From NCBI GenBank assembly GCA_035578175.1, contig JAQMRL010000008.1, positions 96,410,416-96,474,415 on the forward strand: a stretch of DNA of 64,000 bases, given 5' to 3'. This DNA comes from Catonia carolina (lineage: Eukaryota; Arthropoda; Insecta; Hemiptera; Achilidae). Below are positions 47,475 through 56,970 of the stretch, in pieces (positions within the stretch are counted from its first letter, which is position 1; each line of letters begins with the position of its first letter). The notes beneath the pieces are model-generated. The model had not been told where the DNA came from and did not search any database. It was given only the letters and a program-made list of their open reading frames with translations. The position numbers and the translations under genes are program-made.

Positions 47475-50400
47475 CGGAATATCTCAAGAAGAAAACATTA
47501 TACAAACTTGAAACTTAAGTTAGATACCACTAGAGGACCCGACACCTAATTAAGTTATAGATAATTTATTTTAAATAAGACTTACAGTTGCTCTTCCAAA
47601 AGGTATAAAATAGGTATAGAAGTAGTATGCGTATTCTTTCCACACTGGCGCAAACTGTTCTTGCATGAATTTTATTGCTGCGTCACTTTGTGTTTCATAA
47701 TATATATCAACATTTAAAAACTAAACAGATAAAAATGTACGTATTACAGTGGTGGCATGAGTCTTCTAAAAATAGGTGAAGAGTTGTAAAAACATTATAC
47801 ACACATACAAAACAACTGTGTAACACGCAAATACAAAACAATTAACGTACACGTACTGTTTGTCTATGGAAAGAAAGGACAATTTTATTTACACGTTTGA
47901 ACAGGACAGGATGTTTTCTTTGAAAATAATTAAAAACATATATATATATATTTTTTTTTTAAAGAAAATATCCCGTCCTGTTCAAACGTGTGAATAAAAT
48001 TGCTATTTATTCATTATGTTAACCTTCATGATATACTTTAACAGGCACACTTACAAAACCAGTGTAAACGAAAAAAATGTCAAAAATTTCAGAAAAATGG
48101 AATTTTCAGAAAAACGTGGAATACATTTTTAATGGTTCCATATACCTGAAACTTTCTCTGAATAAAAAATATTGGCCTCCATTGTTTTCTATTATATAAG
48201 TGGATTTACAATATATTTTATGAATTATATAAAAACATCTTTGAAATGGTAGTATACATTTATTTTTGCGTGTCTCCGCCAAATCTCTTATTTCCGCAGA
48301 CAAATAGTACGTAGACCATACATGTGCAGTAGGCTTGTTGGCCTGCCGCAATCGTCACTAATCGGAGACAGGTGGTGGGAGCAAGGCATGCATACATTCA
48401 CTTCTAATTAGTGTATGCCTCTGGCATAAAATTCTTTGATCTCGAAGCCACTCTTGCACCTGATTTTTAACTTCTTCATCGGATCAAAAATATTTCCCAC
48501 TTAGAGACTCTTTATGGGGTACGAACAAATGGAAGTCCAATTAGAGAAGGTTGGATCTGTAGGGGACATGTGGAAGGATCTCTCACCCCGTTGAAGTGTT
48601 TCTTGAGTTAACCGTGCCACGTGTGGGTACGCTTGTCATGAAGCAATATCACACCTTTAGTCATGAGTTCCTGTACTGCAGCTTATTCTAAATAATGTTA
48701 TGAATAGTTTCAACACTCGCGTGCACTTCTTCAGCAACCAGTTCAACAATAATAAACCTTTTATTCTGAATTAATGCGTTAAAAAGAGACTCGAAGGAGG
48801 AAGTTGCAACTTCAACCGGTCGCCACTTAGTTCCTCGTCACAGATTCGTACATGTCCCCTTTAAACTGTTCTACCCATACGTTTGAACGGTTCTAACAAT
48901 TATTTTTGTACACTTTCAACATTCTTTCGTGGATTTCACTACATTTGCTACCCTCTGATACAAAAAATCTAATCACTAAGAGTTGTTCTTCCGCGATGCA
49001 ATGCTCGACCAGACCCGCCATTGTTAGCTGAATAGACTTGAGGTTATGCTTACCAAATATTCTCAAACAGCTCATAAGAAACAAAGTACAAGGATGCCAA
49101 TTTGACGCACTCAAACTGTTGTATTGATTAACAACCTGTTTCTAAGCTACAGTGATTTGTCTTGTTACTTATTGAGTGACCGTCATATTTTTATTGATAA
49201 TTTTTCTTCATCCTACTATAGAGAGCTATAGAGAGGAGACCACTGCTCTCCATAGCTCTCATAACATCATCCATACACTCCTTTCTGGTTCACCATTTAC
49301 CTGGAATCCATGACAAAATGTTTTGTGGCAACCTGCCCTCCTCCATTCTTTGCAGATAACAATACCAGATGAGTTGTCTTTCTTCAGTTTTATCAGTTAA
49401 ATATTTTATCAATAAAAATCTCCTTATTCCTTATTCTAACACAGTCAAATTACAAATTCTTTTTCAGAACTCTTTTATAGAGCTGTTATTTTGATTTTAA
49501 ATCTTCGTAGGAAAGTCAAAACCTGCTTCTTCTCCTTCAACAATCAAGAATTAGGTCCCAATACCTCTCTGGCATCTACTCAAGCACCGGTCGCCCCCCA
49601 TCGCGCCGTTCAATCGGCCTGTAATTTCTGAACAGTCTAGGAATCCTGTGTGGAGACATTCTTTCAAGGTAATCGATCTATTTCCAGCCGTACTCCAAAA
49701 TTATCTCCTTAAGAGAACACACATCTTACTCTCGCTGTATATAATCATTTCTCAACCGATTTAGTTGACAAGAACCCCTATCACATCTCAAGAAGTGCAT
49801 CTCTGCTGACTGGAATTTTCATATTTCTTCTTCCACACCCATGCCTCACTGCCATATGTCAGTGATGGGAAAGCTATTATCTTACGAAATTTCATTAATG
49901 TGCCTGGTTAGGCCCTTTCCTTCAAATTTCCATGTCCTGTACCACAAATCCTATTAAATCTCTGAACTATTTATGGTACATCATTGTTCTCTCTGCCCAT
50001 AACGGACAGGTGGAGAGTCAAACTATTTACTCTCAATCTGTTCGTTACAGGGCTAAAATAAATAGTTCTGTTTCTTATAACATGGTCAGCCAATTAAATG
50101 ACTGAATCATTTAAGACAGAAGAGGTAGAGGAATTAAAGACAATAATCAGAGTTATCTCCTCTGAAAGTAATGAATTTCATTATACAGCCAGACCCTGTG
50201 GTGAATGAAGTGAAGGTGTAATTTACAGAGTAAAAAAATATGTGCTTTTCAGAGGGCCCGGCATGCTGATAAGCGTACTTTTCCATTCAGTGAGGAAGGC
50301 ATGGTAAACCATCTCACTCCTCGATTTACTTAATAAAACCTCTAGAGGTTTAAACCAGCTTTTCGCCTGATGTCCCAAACAACAACATTGTCCTTTTAGT

Positions 50401-51430
50401 ATAACACATCACATCCCAAATAGGCAAAGTGGCTGACCTGTTCCAGAATCACTCCAGCTACCATTATTGTTGTCCTGACAATATATTTTCCTCTATAGGA
50501 GATCAGTTTTGTTTTAGCTCTTGATAGTTTTAAATGAAACTGACGGCACATCTCCCAAAATGAGGAAGGAAAGTCAAAACGTCTGATTCATAAATGAAGA
50601 AGCTATCAACAAAAAAACAAAAGATTCTCTTTTTAGTGCCTGGTGATACTCCACAAAACAGTATGTAACATTCTGATGACGGCTATATCCCTTACAACCT
50701 TTCTTAAAGTATCATTGCCTGGTTTACTATAAGAGTTTGAAAGTATACTGAGATATTTGTAGTCGTGCACAATTCCAATTCTTCAGAATAAAATCTATAA
50801 AAACCTTAAAAATAACTGAGCGATAATAGGGTAAGTAATGTGTAAAAAATTAGAATGGCGGGTAAGCATACCAGTTGGAAGTTGTTGTTATGTAGGTCAT
50901 GAGCTGAAAGGCTGGTTTGAACCTCCAAAGGCTTTACTAAGTAAAACGAAGAGTGAGGTGGTTTACCATTGCCTGCATCATTAAGTGGAAAAGTAAGCTT
51001 ATCAGCATACCTGGCCCTCTGAAAAGCATTTTTTTTACCCTGAAAATGATATCTTAATTTTATTCATCACAGGATCTGATTTTATTATGAAATTCAATTA
51101 CTCTCATAGAAGATATTTCTGACTACTGTCTTTTACACCTCTACCTCTTTCGTTCTTAAATGCTTAAGTCATATAATTGACTGATCACGTGATAAGAAAC
51201 AACTATTTTTCGAAACAAATAGAGAAAATTGATAGAATTGTCGTTGCCTGTTTTAATGTCTATTGATAAAATAAATTAAGTTTATCGGGAATCAACTGCC
51301 GTGGTCATTAGCCATAATTATAGCTAATATTAACCTGATTATTAATACTTACCCCAAACGTAGGTCGTGAAAATGTGACGAATGATAGAATAGTAAAAAG
51401 TAAAATAGAATTAACCATTTTTAAAGCCAT
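34779..51430 (-). CDS. GILT-like secreted protein, copy R (5 exons, intact frame)
   Basis: Exons on the minus strand: 51430-51353, 47720-47586, 40658-40482, 37699-37547, 34988-34779. All introns are GT/AG and all exons are in phase 0, giving 250 residues. Residues 1-26 are a signal peptide and 27-250 a GILT domain. The signature at 85-100 reads CENGRDECRYNLLHAC: all Cys and the Asn are present but the His is Asn. The catalytic CXXC at 38-41 reads SDAA. The protein is therefore probably secreted or lysosomal and disulfide-stabilised (eight conserved Cys) but not a thiol reductase. It mirrors copy L in the opposite arm of the inverted duplication. Introns are 2.6-6.9 kb and filled with transposons. 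GILT membership is secure; the function is unknown. Confidence 0.9.
35160..35560 (-). mobile_element. R-AAC retroposon in GILT-R intron 4
   Basis: Mirror of 25,085-25,475; begins GATGTTGTTCAGGTCATCAG. Confidence 0.7.
36085..36245 (-). mobile_element. tRNA-derived SINE (family C), antisense
   Basis: Mirror of 24,155-24,325. B box (on -) GGTTCAAATCC at about 36,160-36,170; A box region TTGGTCTAGTAGTAAAG. Confidence 0.65.
36540..37390 (+). pseudogene. LINE reverse transcriptase C-terminal relic, right arm
   Basis: 36,671-36,946 is open: QTKLQWFGGFSRMKFYYAPA, YRTEMWGMIERNWSRLQAGK, RATQGRTRRDRI. A stop interrupts it where the left copy reads on. Mirror of 23,030-23,870. Confidence 0.75.
37547..37699 (-). 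CDS. GILT copy R exon 4
   Basis: 51 codons, beginning CAQMFSISVKGLFRCAYETK and ending RFPRGLKTIPAITYNG. Sixteen codons change amino acid relative to copy L and none is changed only silently. Confidence 0.9.
37705..39220. other. Right-arm GILT intron 3 DNA, mostly free of insertions
   Basis: Corresponds to the left arm from 17,300 to 22,687 without the pogo-like, SINE, HINE, jockey, Helitron and mariner-type insertions found there. It is the best approximation of the ancestral intron. A tRNA-like SINE relic lies at 37,868-37,940. Confidence 0.6.
39225..39470 (-). pseudogene. LINE C-terminal relic, right arm
   Basis: Uninterrupted mirror of the split relic at 16,480-17,290. Similar sequence recurs at 49,215-49,470. 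Confidence 0.5.
39575..40409. mobile_element. Palindromic MITE with TA duplication, right arm
   Basis: Same family as 15,052-15,911 but inserted at a different TA, in what is intron 3 of the gene (15,052 lies in intron 2). The left arm at about 16,350 holds the empty site. Confidence 0.8.
40482..40658 (-). CDS. GILT copy R exon 3 (degenerate GILT signature)
   Basis: 59 codons between TTTTCAG and GTATGT. It holds CENGRDECRYNLLHAC, in which the signature His is Asn, followed by FIECLM. About half the residues differ from copy L, although the 78 bases of intron just upstream differ at only about six positions. Confidence 0.9.
40870..41644. mobile_element. PIF/Harbinger-like element, 3-bp duplication (CTA)
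   Basis: Ends share CACAGTGAACGCTGGTCGC in inverted orientation and are flanked by CTA (40,867 and 41,645). A + frame at about 41,160-41,310 reads CMRMTLEPFNFILSKVE, which resembles the early part of Harbinger transposases; the rest is missing. The left arm near 15,005 lacks it. Confidence 0.6.
41850..43080 (+). mobile_element. Non-autonomous Helitron
   Basis: Starts TCTATTATATAAAAGGAC after an A; ends with a decayed 3' end GGGCGAAGCCACAACGGGG. No Rep/helicase coding. Right arm only. Confidence 0.6.
42617..42976. mobile_element. Possible MITE inside the Helitron
   Basis: CGATTTACACAC...GTCACG at the left and CGTGACGTGTGAATCG at the right form imperfect inverted ends around about 350 bases. 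Weak. Confidence 0.35.
43082..43281 (+). mobile_element. Short Helitron with canonical ends
   Basis: 5' TCTATTATATAAAAGAG, 3' hairpin CGCGGGACCCGC then CTAG at 43,278-43,281, followed by T. Only about 200 bases, adjacent to the previous Helitron. Confidence 0.75.
43282..43997. other. Right-arm-specific non-coding DNA
   Basis: No recognised gene. A short frame at 43,568-43,640 (MRMSQSTLETIEGFVNTD) vaguely resembles a Harbinger transposase fragment but is too short to call. Confidence 0.4.
43998..45006 (+). mobile_element. HINE/DINE-1-like element without a microsatellite, nested SINE
   Basis: The TG block and adjoining sequence are deleted (GTTTTCTTCGAGTTTTT). A family A SINE 3' fragment lies at about 44,775-44,900. 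The 3' hairpin is intact. Confidence 0.75.
44775..44900 (-). mobile_element. tRNA-derived SINE (family A), 3' fragment
   Basis: On -, the family body from CATATTTTCATACG to GTTGATGCGACGTTAAATAA; the tRNA-like head is missing, as in a 5'-truncated retroposition. Confidence 0.65.
45007..45500 (+). pseudogene. jockey-like LINE C-terminal relic, right arm
   Basis: SNVEIVQRFQSKLLRTIAEP and downstream LDNLNDTR fragments. Mirror of 13,170-13,672; single copy here. Confidence 0.65.
45505..45625 (-). mobile_element. tRNA-derived SINE (family B), antisense, 5' truncated
   Basis: Mirror of 13,045-13,165. On -, GGGTTCGATTCGGGG (B box) then CTGGAATTTTTCATCACTG. Confidence 0.6.
45651..45903. mobile_element. 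Short MITE, right arm only
   Basis: Imperfect inverted ends of about 30 bases (TAGAAGAAAGTGCTAACCCA and GAGAAGACAGTGCTAACCCA). AACT flanks both sides. The left arm near 13,015 lacks it. Confidence 0.6.
46099..46725. mobile_element. Unclassified insertion with a 9-bp target duplication
   Basis: 627 bases flanked by AGGATCATA (46,090-46,098 and 46,726-46,734). The left arm (about 12,840) is continuous there. No terminal inverted repeats, no tail and no ORF of note. Confidence 0.6.
46929..47100 (+). mobile_element. tRNA-derived SINE (family C), right arm
   Basis: CCCACCGGGTTGGTCTAGAG, B box GGTTCAAATCC at 46,999-47,009, body GGATTCAAATACTAGACAGT. Mirror of 12,470-12,628. Confidence 0.7.
47267..47547 (+). 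mobile_element. HINE 5' part, right arm (mirror of 11,387-12,286)
   Basis: Same flanking sequence as the left-arm copy, so one insertion before duplication. Here the 3' two thirds are gone. (TG)n at 47,403-47,472. Confidence 0.8.
47586..47720 (-). CDS. GILT copy R exon 2 (CXXC lost)
   Basis: The same TTTAG acceptor and GTAAG donor as copy L, 45 codons. It reads FLNVDIYYETQSDAAIKFMQ, then EQFAPVWKEYAYYFYTYF and IPFGRAT. The active-site positions are S-D-A-A instead of CXXC. Nineteen codons change amino acid relative to copy L; one is silent. Confidence 0.88.
47790..48335. mobile_element. Fold-back element, right arm, one end rearranged
   Basis: Counterpart of 10,232-11,005: shows CGTCCTGTTCAAACGTG and ATTGGCCTCCATTG blocks, but only one long arm is complete; a mariner relic follows at 48,340. 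Confidence 0.55.
48340..49170 (-). pseudogene. mariner-like transposase relic
   Basis: On -, 49,114-48,893 reads EEQLLVIRFFVSEGSKCSEI (N-terminal HTH pattern); further on VILLHDKRTHTWH recalls the second catalytic Asp motif (HDN.RPH), and VQEWLRDQ fragments the C-terminal part. Many stops. Right arm only. Confidence 0.5.
49215..49470 (-). pseudogene. LINE C-terminal relic
   Basis: Resembles 39,225-39,470 at nucleotide level (CTCTCCATAGC..TCATA, CTTTCTGG.TCA, GGAATCCAT). No open frame. Confidence 0.45.
49500..50620 (-). pseudogene. LINE reverse transcriptase relic split by R-AAC, right arm
   Basis: 49,500-49,985 and 50,395-50,620 match 9,575-10,225 of the left arm in mirror orientation. Frames are broken. 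Confidence 0.65.
49996..50391 (+). mobile_element. R-AAC retroposon, right arm only
   Basis: Starts GCCCATAACGGACAGGTGG and ends AACAACAAC; CATTGT occurs at both borders. The left arm at about 9,765 has the empty site. Confidence 0.75.
50884..51215 (-). mobile_element. R-AAC retroposon, mirror of 8,930-9,275
   Basis: Begins GTTGTTATGTAGGTCATGAG; the same truncated form as the left-arm copy. Confidence 0.7.
51353..51430 (-). CDS. GILT copy R exon 1 (signal peptide)
   Basis: ATG at 51430-51428; it reads MALKMVNSILLFTILSFVTF then SRPTFG, a signal peptide. Donor TTTGGG|GTAAGT with four G in a row gives 78 bases and phase 0, which suits exon 2. Copy L has five G here. Confidence 0.88.
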
Positions 51431-51504
51431 TTTTTGATGGAACTACTGCAAGATGGAATTACAGGTTTGATGGTAATATCGACAGTAACCAACACTGAAG
51501 TAAC

Positions 51505-51531
51505 ACTGATGGTTCCGTGGCATAATTTATA
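51505..51531 (-). promoter_or_regulatory. Core promoter of GILT copy R
   Basis: On the minus strand, TATAAAT (51531-51525) is followed by TCAGT ending at 51505, with the same spacing as in copy L. The ATG is about 80 bases downstream. Confidence 0.5.
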
Positions 51532-51670
51532 CGTTTCGTTTCTATTCTTATGATTTTTATCTGTAATAAATCATAATTTATTTAACGTAATACAACTCCA
51601 TCATTTGTGCCTACATTTAGATTTATTTCTGTCATATTTTTATGGATACACGTGGATAATCATAGTTAAT

Positions 51671-51838
51671 TTTATGGTTTGCTTTGCGTCTGACTGTTTT
51701 GCAATTTCTGCTAATGCAGACGGTGGAGAATGATGATATATGAAAATAAATGATGGAAAAATGCCAGACTGACCGGGAATCGAACCCGGGATCCCCGGTA
51801 GAAGCAAGTAGTGCTAAACACTACGCCAACGGACCGGC
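51671..51838 (-). mobile_element. tRNA-derived SINE (family B), antisense
   Basis: On -: GCCGGTCCGTTGGCGTAGTG, TTAGCACTACTTGC, B box GGGTTCGATTCCC at 51,777-51,789. Mirror of 7,891-8,070 and better preserved. Confidence 0.8.
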
Positions 51839-52109
51839 AAAAAATTAACTTACGTGCAAATATTGTTAATAAAAGAAATACTTGGTGTCCGAAAAGTCTT
51901 GGATCGCCTGAATTAAAGAGAACTGAGTTTGACTACCCAGTCAAATTCTTTTCAACAGTCAATTTTGTTAGTTTTTAGTTGAATAATCAACTAAAGACAT
52001 TCTGATTACCCAATTAGAATGATTTACGTTGTTTACTGGATTTAAATTTCTGATCTTAAATAGGATTATAAATCTCATAACAAACGATTCCAATCTGAAA
52101 TTTTAAGTA

Positions 52110-53064
52110 CGAGGTGTGGCTATTAAATAACGAGACTGATGTTGTAAAATTTTATTTTCGTTTTATACAAAATTACTTATTGTCACCTTCAATATACACT
52201 ACATCTCTATCCCTACAACGCTCCATGCAAATGTTTCGTTGTTGGAAACAGTGCTGGAAGTCATATCCTGTCAGCTCCTTCAGGACACCTGCCGCTTTCT
52301 CTTTTGCAGCGCCCACAAACTCAAATCTTGTCCCTTTTAACCCAGATTTCACCTTAGGGAACAGGTAGAAGATAATAACATGTGATGATACCTGGTTTTT
52401 TACTTATGATCCGGAAACGAAGCGCCAATCGATGCACTGGAAGATCCGAACTTCACCGAGAACCAAAAAAGCTCGAATGCGCAAGTCAAAATTTAAAGCA
52501 ATGATGATTGTTTTTTTTGATACCCATGGAATTGTGTACCTTCACTGGGTTCCTGCAGGTTAAACGATTAATCAATATTACTACCTTCAGGTACTTTCTA
52601 AACTACGTCAAAGAATAAGGAAAAAATTCTCCGAAATGTGGAAGGACAAATCATGGGTTCTCCATCAAGACAATGCGTCAGCTCATTCCGCATTATCTGT
52701 CAAGAGGTTCCTAGCCAATTACAGCATCTCAGTGTTAGAACATCCACCTTATTCACCAGATCTTGCGCCATGTGACGCCTGTTCCCTAAGGTGCCTGTTC
52801 CCTAAGGTGCCTGTTCCCTAAGGTGAAATCTGCATTACAAGGGACGAAATGTGAGTCTGTGGAAGCTGTAAAAGAGAAAGCGGCTCGTGTCCTGAAGGAG
52901 ATGACAGAAGATGACCTCCAGCACTGTTTCCAACAATGGAAAATTCGCATGGAGCGTTGTAGGGATAGAGAAGGAGTGTATATTGAAGGTGACAATATGT
53001 GATTATGTATAAAATTAAAATTAAATTTTTTAAAACGTCAGTCTCGTTATTTAATAACACCTCG
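52110..53064 (+). mobile_element. Fold-back mariner-like element (DD34D relic)
   Basis: TA at 52,108 and 53,065. Fragments of a mariner transposase on +: CDDTWFF (first Asp), FFDTHGIVYLHWVP, then at 52,636-52,785 WVLHQDNASAHSAL and YSPDLAPCD, with 34 residues between the second and third catalytic Asp. The first 250 bases are an inverted copy of the last 240, so the transposase C-terminus (HCFQQ..., MERCRDR) is encoded at both ends. A 16-bp unit CCTGTTCCCTAAGGTG occurs three times at about 52,778-52,824. Stops make it non-functional. Confidence 0.8.
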
Positions 53065-53357
53065 TAAAATTCAATGGTGTAAACTGCTAATGGATAAATT
53101 TTCCGTTTTTTAAATTATTTCGATTAAACTGTCCACATAGTGGTAAAACGACAATTCCTTACTTGAATTAATATCGATATTTTATGTAATAAGAAGTACA
53201 CATAAAATGATTGAGTATTTCTACTTAATTATATTAATAGAAGACTGTTGTCATATGTTTGTTTTAGGGGATTGAAGGAAATTTGACAGGTAATTTTTAT
53301 AAACATATGCTTTGAAGCTATTCTAGCTATTGAAAATTTCTTTGGAAAAAATTTATT

Positions 53358-54645
53358 AAAAAATCTAGAGTGAAACACTCACACAACTTTCTCTTGCCAA
53401 TGGAAATAATTAACAATATAACCTAACATTAGTAATAAAACGTTAGAAATAAATAAAAAAACTAACATCAATAAACATAACCTAATTTTAATCATGACTG
53501 AAAGACGCAACATGAAAATACCTCTGTTAGGCTTAGAAATATGGAAAATTATTCTTTCATGCTAAACTAGGCTCTGTAGAGAAAAATGCTTTAATTAAAA
53601 GTTATAGATCTTTCAATTTTTATATATACACTGTTGTATATAAGGCTATAAATTTTGTACTAAGAATCAAATTTTTAAAAAAATTTAATTTTTACACATT
53701 TTCGTGAGAAAAAAACAAAATTGCTAACTACCCCCAAACTAAGCGTTATACAAAAAAATGTTGGAAATAAAAGTTGTAAAATTTTATATTATCTAAAACT
53801 TTTATTATATACAATTTTGCGCTTAAATGCATATTAAAGCCGGAATCTTAAGAAAACAATTTTTTTGTGAGAAAACAACCTCCCAAGAATTTCAGCAGAC
53901 ATGGCACCTACCAATATCTTGTATCATCTTGTAGGTAATATCTTGTACAGCATAAAAAGTTTGTAAATGAGGCGATTTTTAAAAAAATCGTACAGTCGTT
54001 TTTGAAAAATTAGCATAAAGTGAAAAATGACACGGATAAACTACTTATTCCGGTCGACTGATTTTGATTACAATGTTCGTGTCGTGTCCTCTAGAGGTAT
54101 CTTAAGTTTCAAGTTTCAAGTTCGTACGATGTTCCGTTCTTGCGATTCTGTTCTGTGCGCGCGCGCGTACGCGCTCGCACCCTCCCACCCACACACACAC
54201 ACAGACACACACATACACACACATGTAGAGCATAAAAATCTTGTAGTCTATCTAGTAGAGCATAAAAATTTAGTAAATGAGGCGATTTTTAAAAAAATTG
54301 TAGGACCCGTTTTTGAGAAAATCGCAAAAAAGTGATAAATGAAACGAATAAACTACTACTTCCGGTTGACCAATTTTGATGAAAATGTTCGTGTCGGGTC
54401 CGGTAGTGGCATCTAACTTAAGTTTCAAGTTCGTACGATGTTCCGTTCTTGAGATATTCTGTTCACACGCGCGCGCGCGCGCACACACACACACACACAG
54501 ACAGACCAAATGCTAAAAACATGTTTTTTGGGTTCAGGGGGAGTCTGGAAACGTGTAGATCCCGTGAAAACTCGATTTCGAAAAATCTACATGAATACAA
54601 TACTTTCCTTCCTATGTATTCATATAGGCAAGAGAAAGTAAAAAC
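53358..54645 (-). mobile_element. HINE with duplicated central part
   Basis: Both ends present; two microsatellite blocks (54,157-54,221 and 54,467-54,503) and a repeated stretch (53,965-54,150 and 54,265-54,460) make it a partial dimer. The left arm has the empty site at about 6,540. Confidence 0.75.
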
Positions 54646-54734
54646 TTCTGTTTCAGCCAGATAGATGGTTAGGAAAGGATCAGTAGAATGGTATCCAAGT
54701 TTAGCTGATTTTCAGCTAATTAGAGTACAGTTAA

Positions 54735-55279
54735 CCCTTTAAAGGTCTGTGGTAGGTATACTTACCACTGGCAATAAGGTCGATTTTTTTAAAGAATAAG
54801 CTATGCAATTGAACCTTACTGGCATTTTATGGTTTTATAGATGTTCTCTGGTAAGTAGGATATCCACATTTTGAAATTAGCGCGCAGCGACCATTTGCTT
54901 TGTGAGTTACATGAATATGGTAAGGATCCATACCAGCATACGCTACCATACGGTATGTTGTTACTTAGAAAATTCCAGTTTTTTACGGGAAAGCAAGCAT
55001 TCATGCCAATATAAACTTAAGATAAGTTATTCGACACATTTTTCTGTTGCATAGGGCTGCAAGTTGTTTTAATAATCAATCTTACCACTAAACATTATGT
55101 GATTCCCATTTCAATAGACATTCTTTGGTAAGTATACTTACCAGGGCTTGACATTAAAGAAAGAAATATATTACTGTTCTGGCACTAGAAGTACATTCAT
55201 TATTCAAGTCCCTATAAAACAAAATTTAACATTTCACATGTATATTTTTCCTCCTAGTAGGCTACTGCCCTTTAAAGGG
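54735..55279. mobile_element. piggyBac-like MITE, TTAA target
   Basis: CCCTTTAAAGG at one end and its inverse at the other, flanked by TTAA (54,731 and 55,280). The left arm retains a single TTAA (about 6,394). No transposase. Confidence 0.8.
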
Positions 55280-55283
55280 TTAA

Positions 55284-55733
55284 CAAACTGTTTTAATTAT
55301 TAACACTAATACAGCACCGTAATAGATGCAATAGTAAAAAAATAAACAGAAGCAATAAATTGATCTACCCTTGAACATTTGAAACGATAGATGGGTAGAT
55401 TAATTTTCCCACCATGACGTTAATATAATTAGTTTTAGAGTTTTAAATTGTATTTAAAGAAATTAATTTGTATTGTAATAGTAGTAAATAAACTAGGGGC
55501 TTTCGCTCAGAAAGGTTTCTGGGTTTGTTTTCTTTAACCTTAATTGATTGGGATGGGTTTAGGTTGTTTTATTTGTGTTTGGTTTGTTTATATTGTTGTT
55601 CAGAGATTTGTTGTTTGATTGGGTTGTTGTTTTGGTGTTTTATTTGTATAGTGATTTGGGTGGTTTTAGTTATTAGTATTTGGGTTTTTTTAACTTTCTG
55701 GCTCTTTTCTTCTTTTTTTGTAAAGTAATGGCA
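55284..55733. other. Right-arm upstream DNA, no gene seen
   Basis: 55,284-55,490 matches the left arm. 55,500-55,730 is a T/G-rich stretch (GGTTTGTTT, TTGTTGTT) with no clear left-arm partner. Confidence 0.45.
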
Positions 55734-56522
55734 AAAAAATCTGGTGTGAAACACTCACACAACTTTCTCTTGCCAATGCAAATAATTAACAATAAACCTA
55801 ACATTAGAAATAAACAAAAAACTAACCTCAAAAACATAACCTTATTTTAATCATGAGTGAAAGACGCAAAATGAAAATCGAACTCAGTTTGGCTTAAAAA
55901 TACGGAAAATCACTCTTCCACGCTAAACTAGGCTCTGTAGTGAAAAATGCTTTAAATAAAAGTTGTAGATCTTTTAATTTTCTATAAATTTTATTATATA
56001 CTTTGTCATAAAATGCGTACTAAAGCCGAAATCTTAAAAAAATCGATTTTTCACACGTTTTCGTGAGAAAAAATCAGAAAATCGCTAATTACTGCTAAAC
56101 TAAACGTTACACAAAAAAATGCTTGAAATAAAAGTTGTAGAATTTTAAATTTTCTACAACTTTTTTTATATAAATTTTTTCACTTGAATGCATATTAAAG
56201 CCGTAATCTTAAAAAAACAACGTTTTTATGTGAAAACAGCCTTACCAAGAATTTCAGAAAAAATGGCGCCTACCCTATCTTGTAGAAAATAAAAAATTGA
56301 ATAAACCAGGCGATTTTTAAAAAAATCGTAAGACCAGTTTTTGAGAAAATCGCAAAAAAGTGAAAAATTACACGAATAAACTACTACTTCCGGTTGACCG
56401 ATTTTGATGAAAATGTTCGTGTCGGGTCCGGTAGTGGTATGTAACTTAAGTTTCAAGTTTCAAGTTCGTACAATGTTCCGTTCTGGAGATATTCTGTTCA
56501 CACACAGACACACACACACACA

Positions 56523-56566
<44 letters not shown>

Positions 56567-56714
56567 GACACACACACAGACCAATCGCTAAAAACATGTT
56601 TTTTGGGTTCAGGGGGTCTGAAAACGTATAGATCCGGTGAAAACTCGATTTCGAAAAATCGACATGAAAACAATACTTTCCTTCCTATATATTCATATAG
56701 GCAAGGGAAAGTAA
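55734..56714 (-). mobile_element. HINE/DINE-1-like element, right arm only
   Basis: Full-length antisense copy, (CA)n with GACA variants at 56,498-56,580. The left arm shows the target near 6,165 (ATATTTTGCCATTACTTT). Confidence 0.8.
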
Positions 56715-56970
56715 TAAAAAAATAAATTGAAAATAGATCTACTGAAAATTAAAACATGTAAACTATTCTTAAGGACAAATTAGTACTAAAGATTAATTTT
56801 AAAAAAATTCCCACTTCTTGAAAATGAGTTAAAATTTATCTTATAGGCTGTAGTCGAGTCGGCTTATCAAAGCATGCATGTAGATTTTGGATTTTCGCAA
56901 GGGGCCGAGCCAACAGATTTTTTCATGTCAGACTGTCATACATATTAGGGCTAGTAGTGAAAGGTGACAG

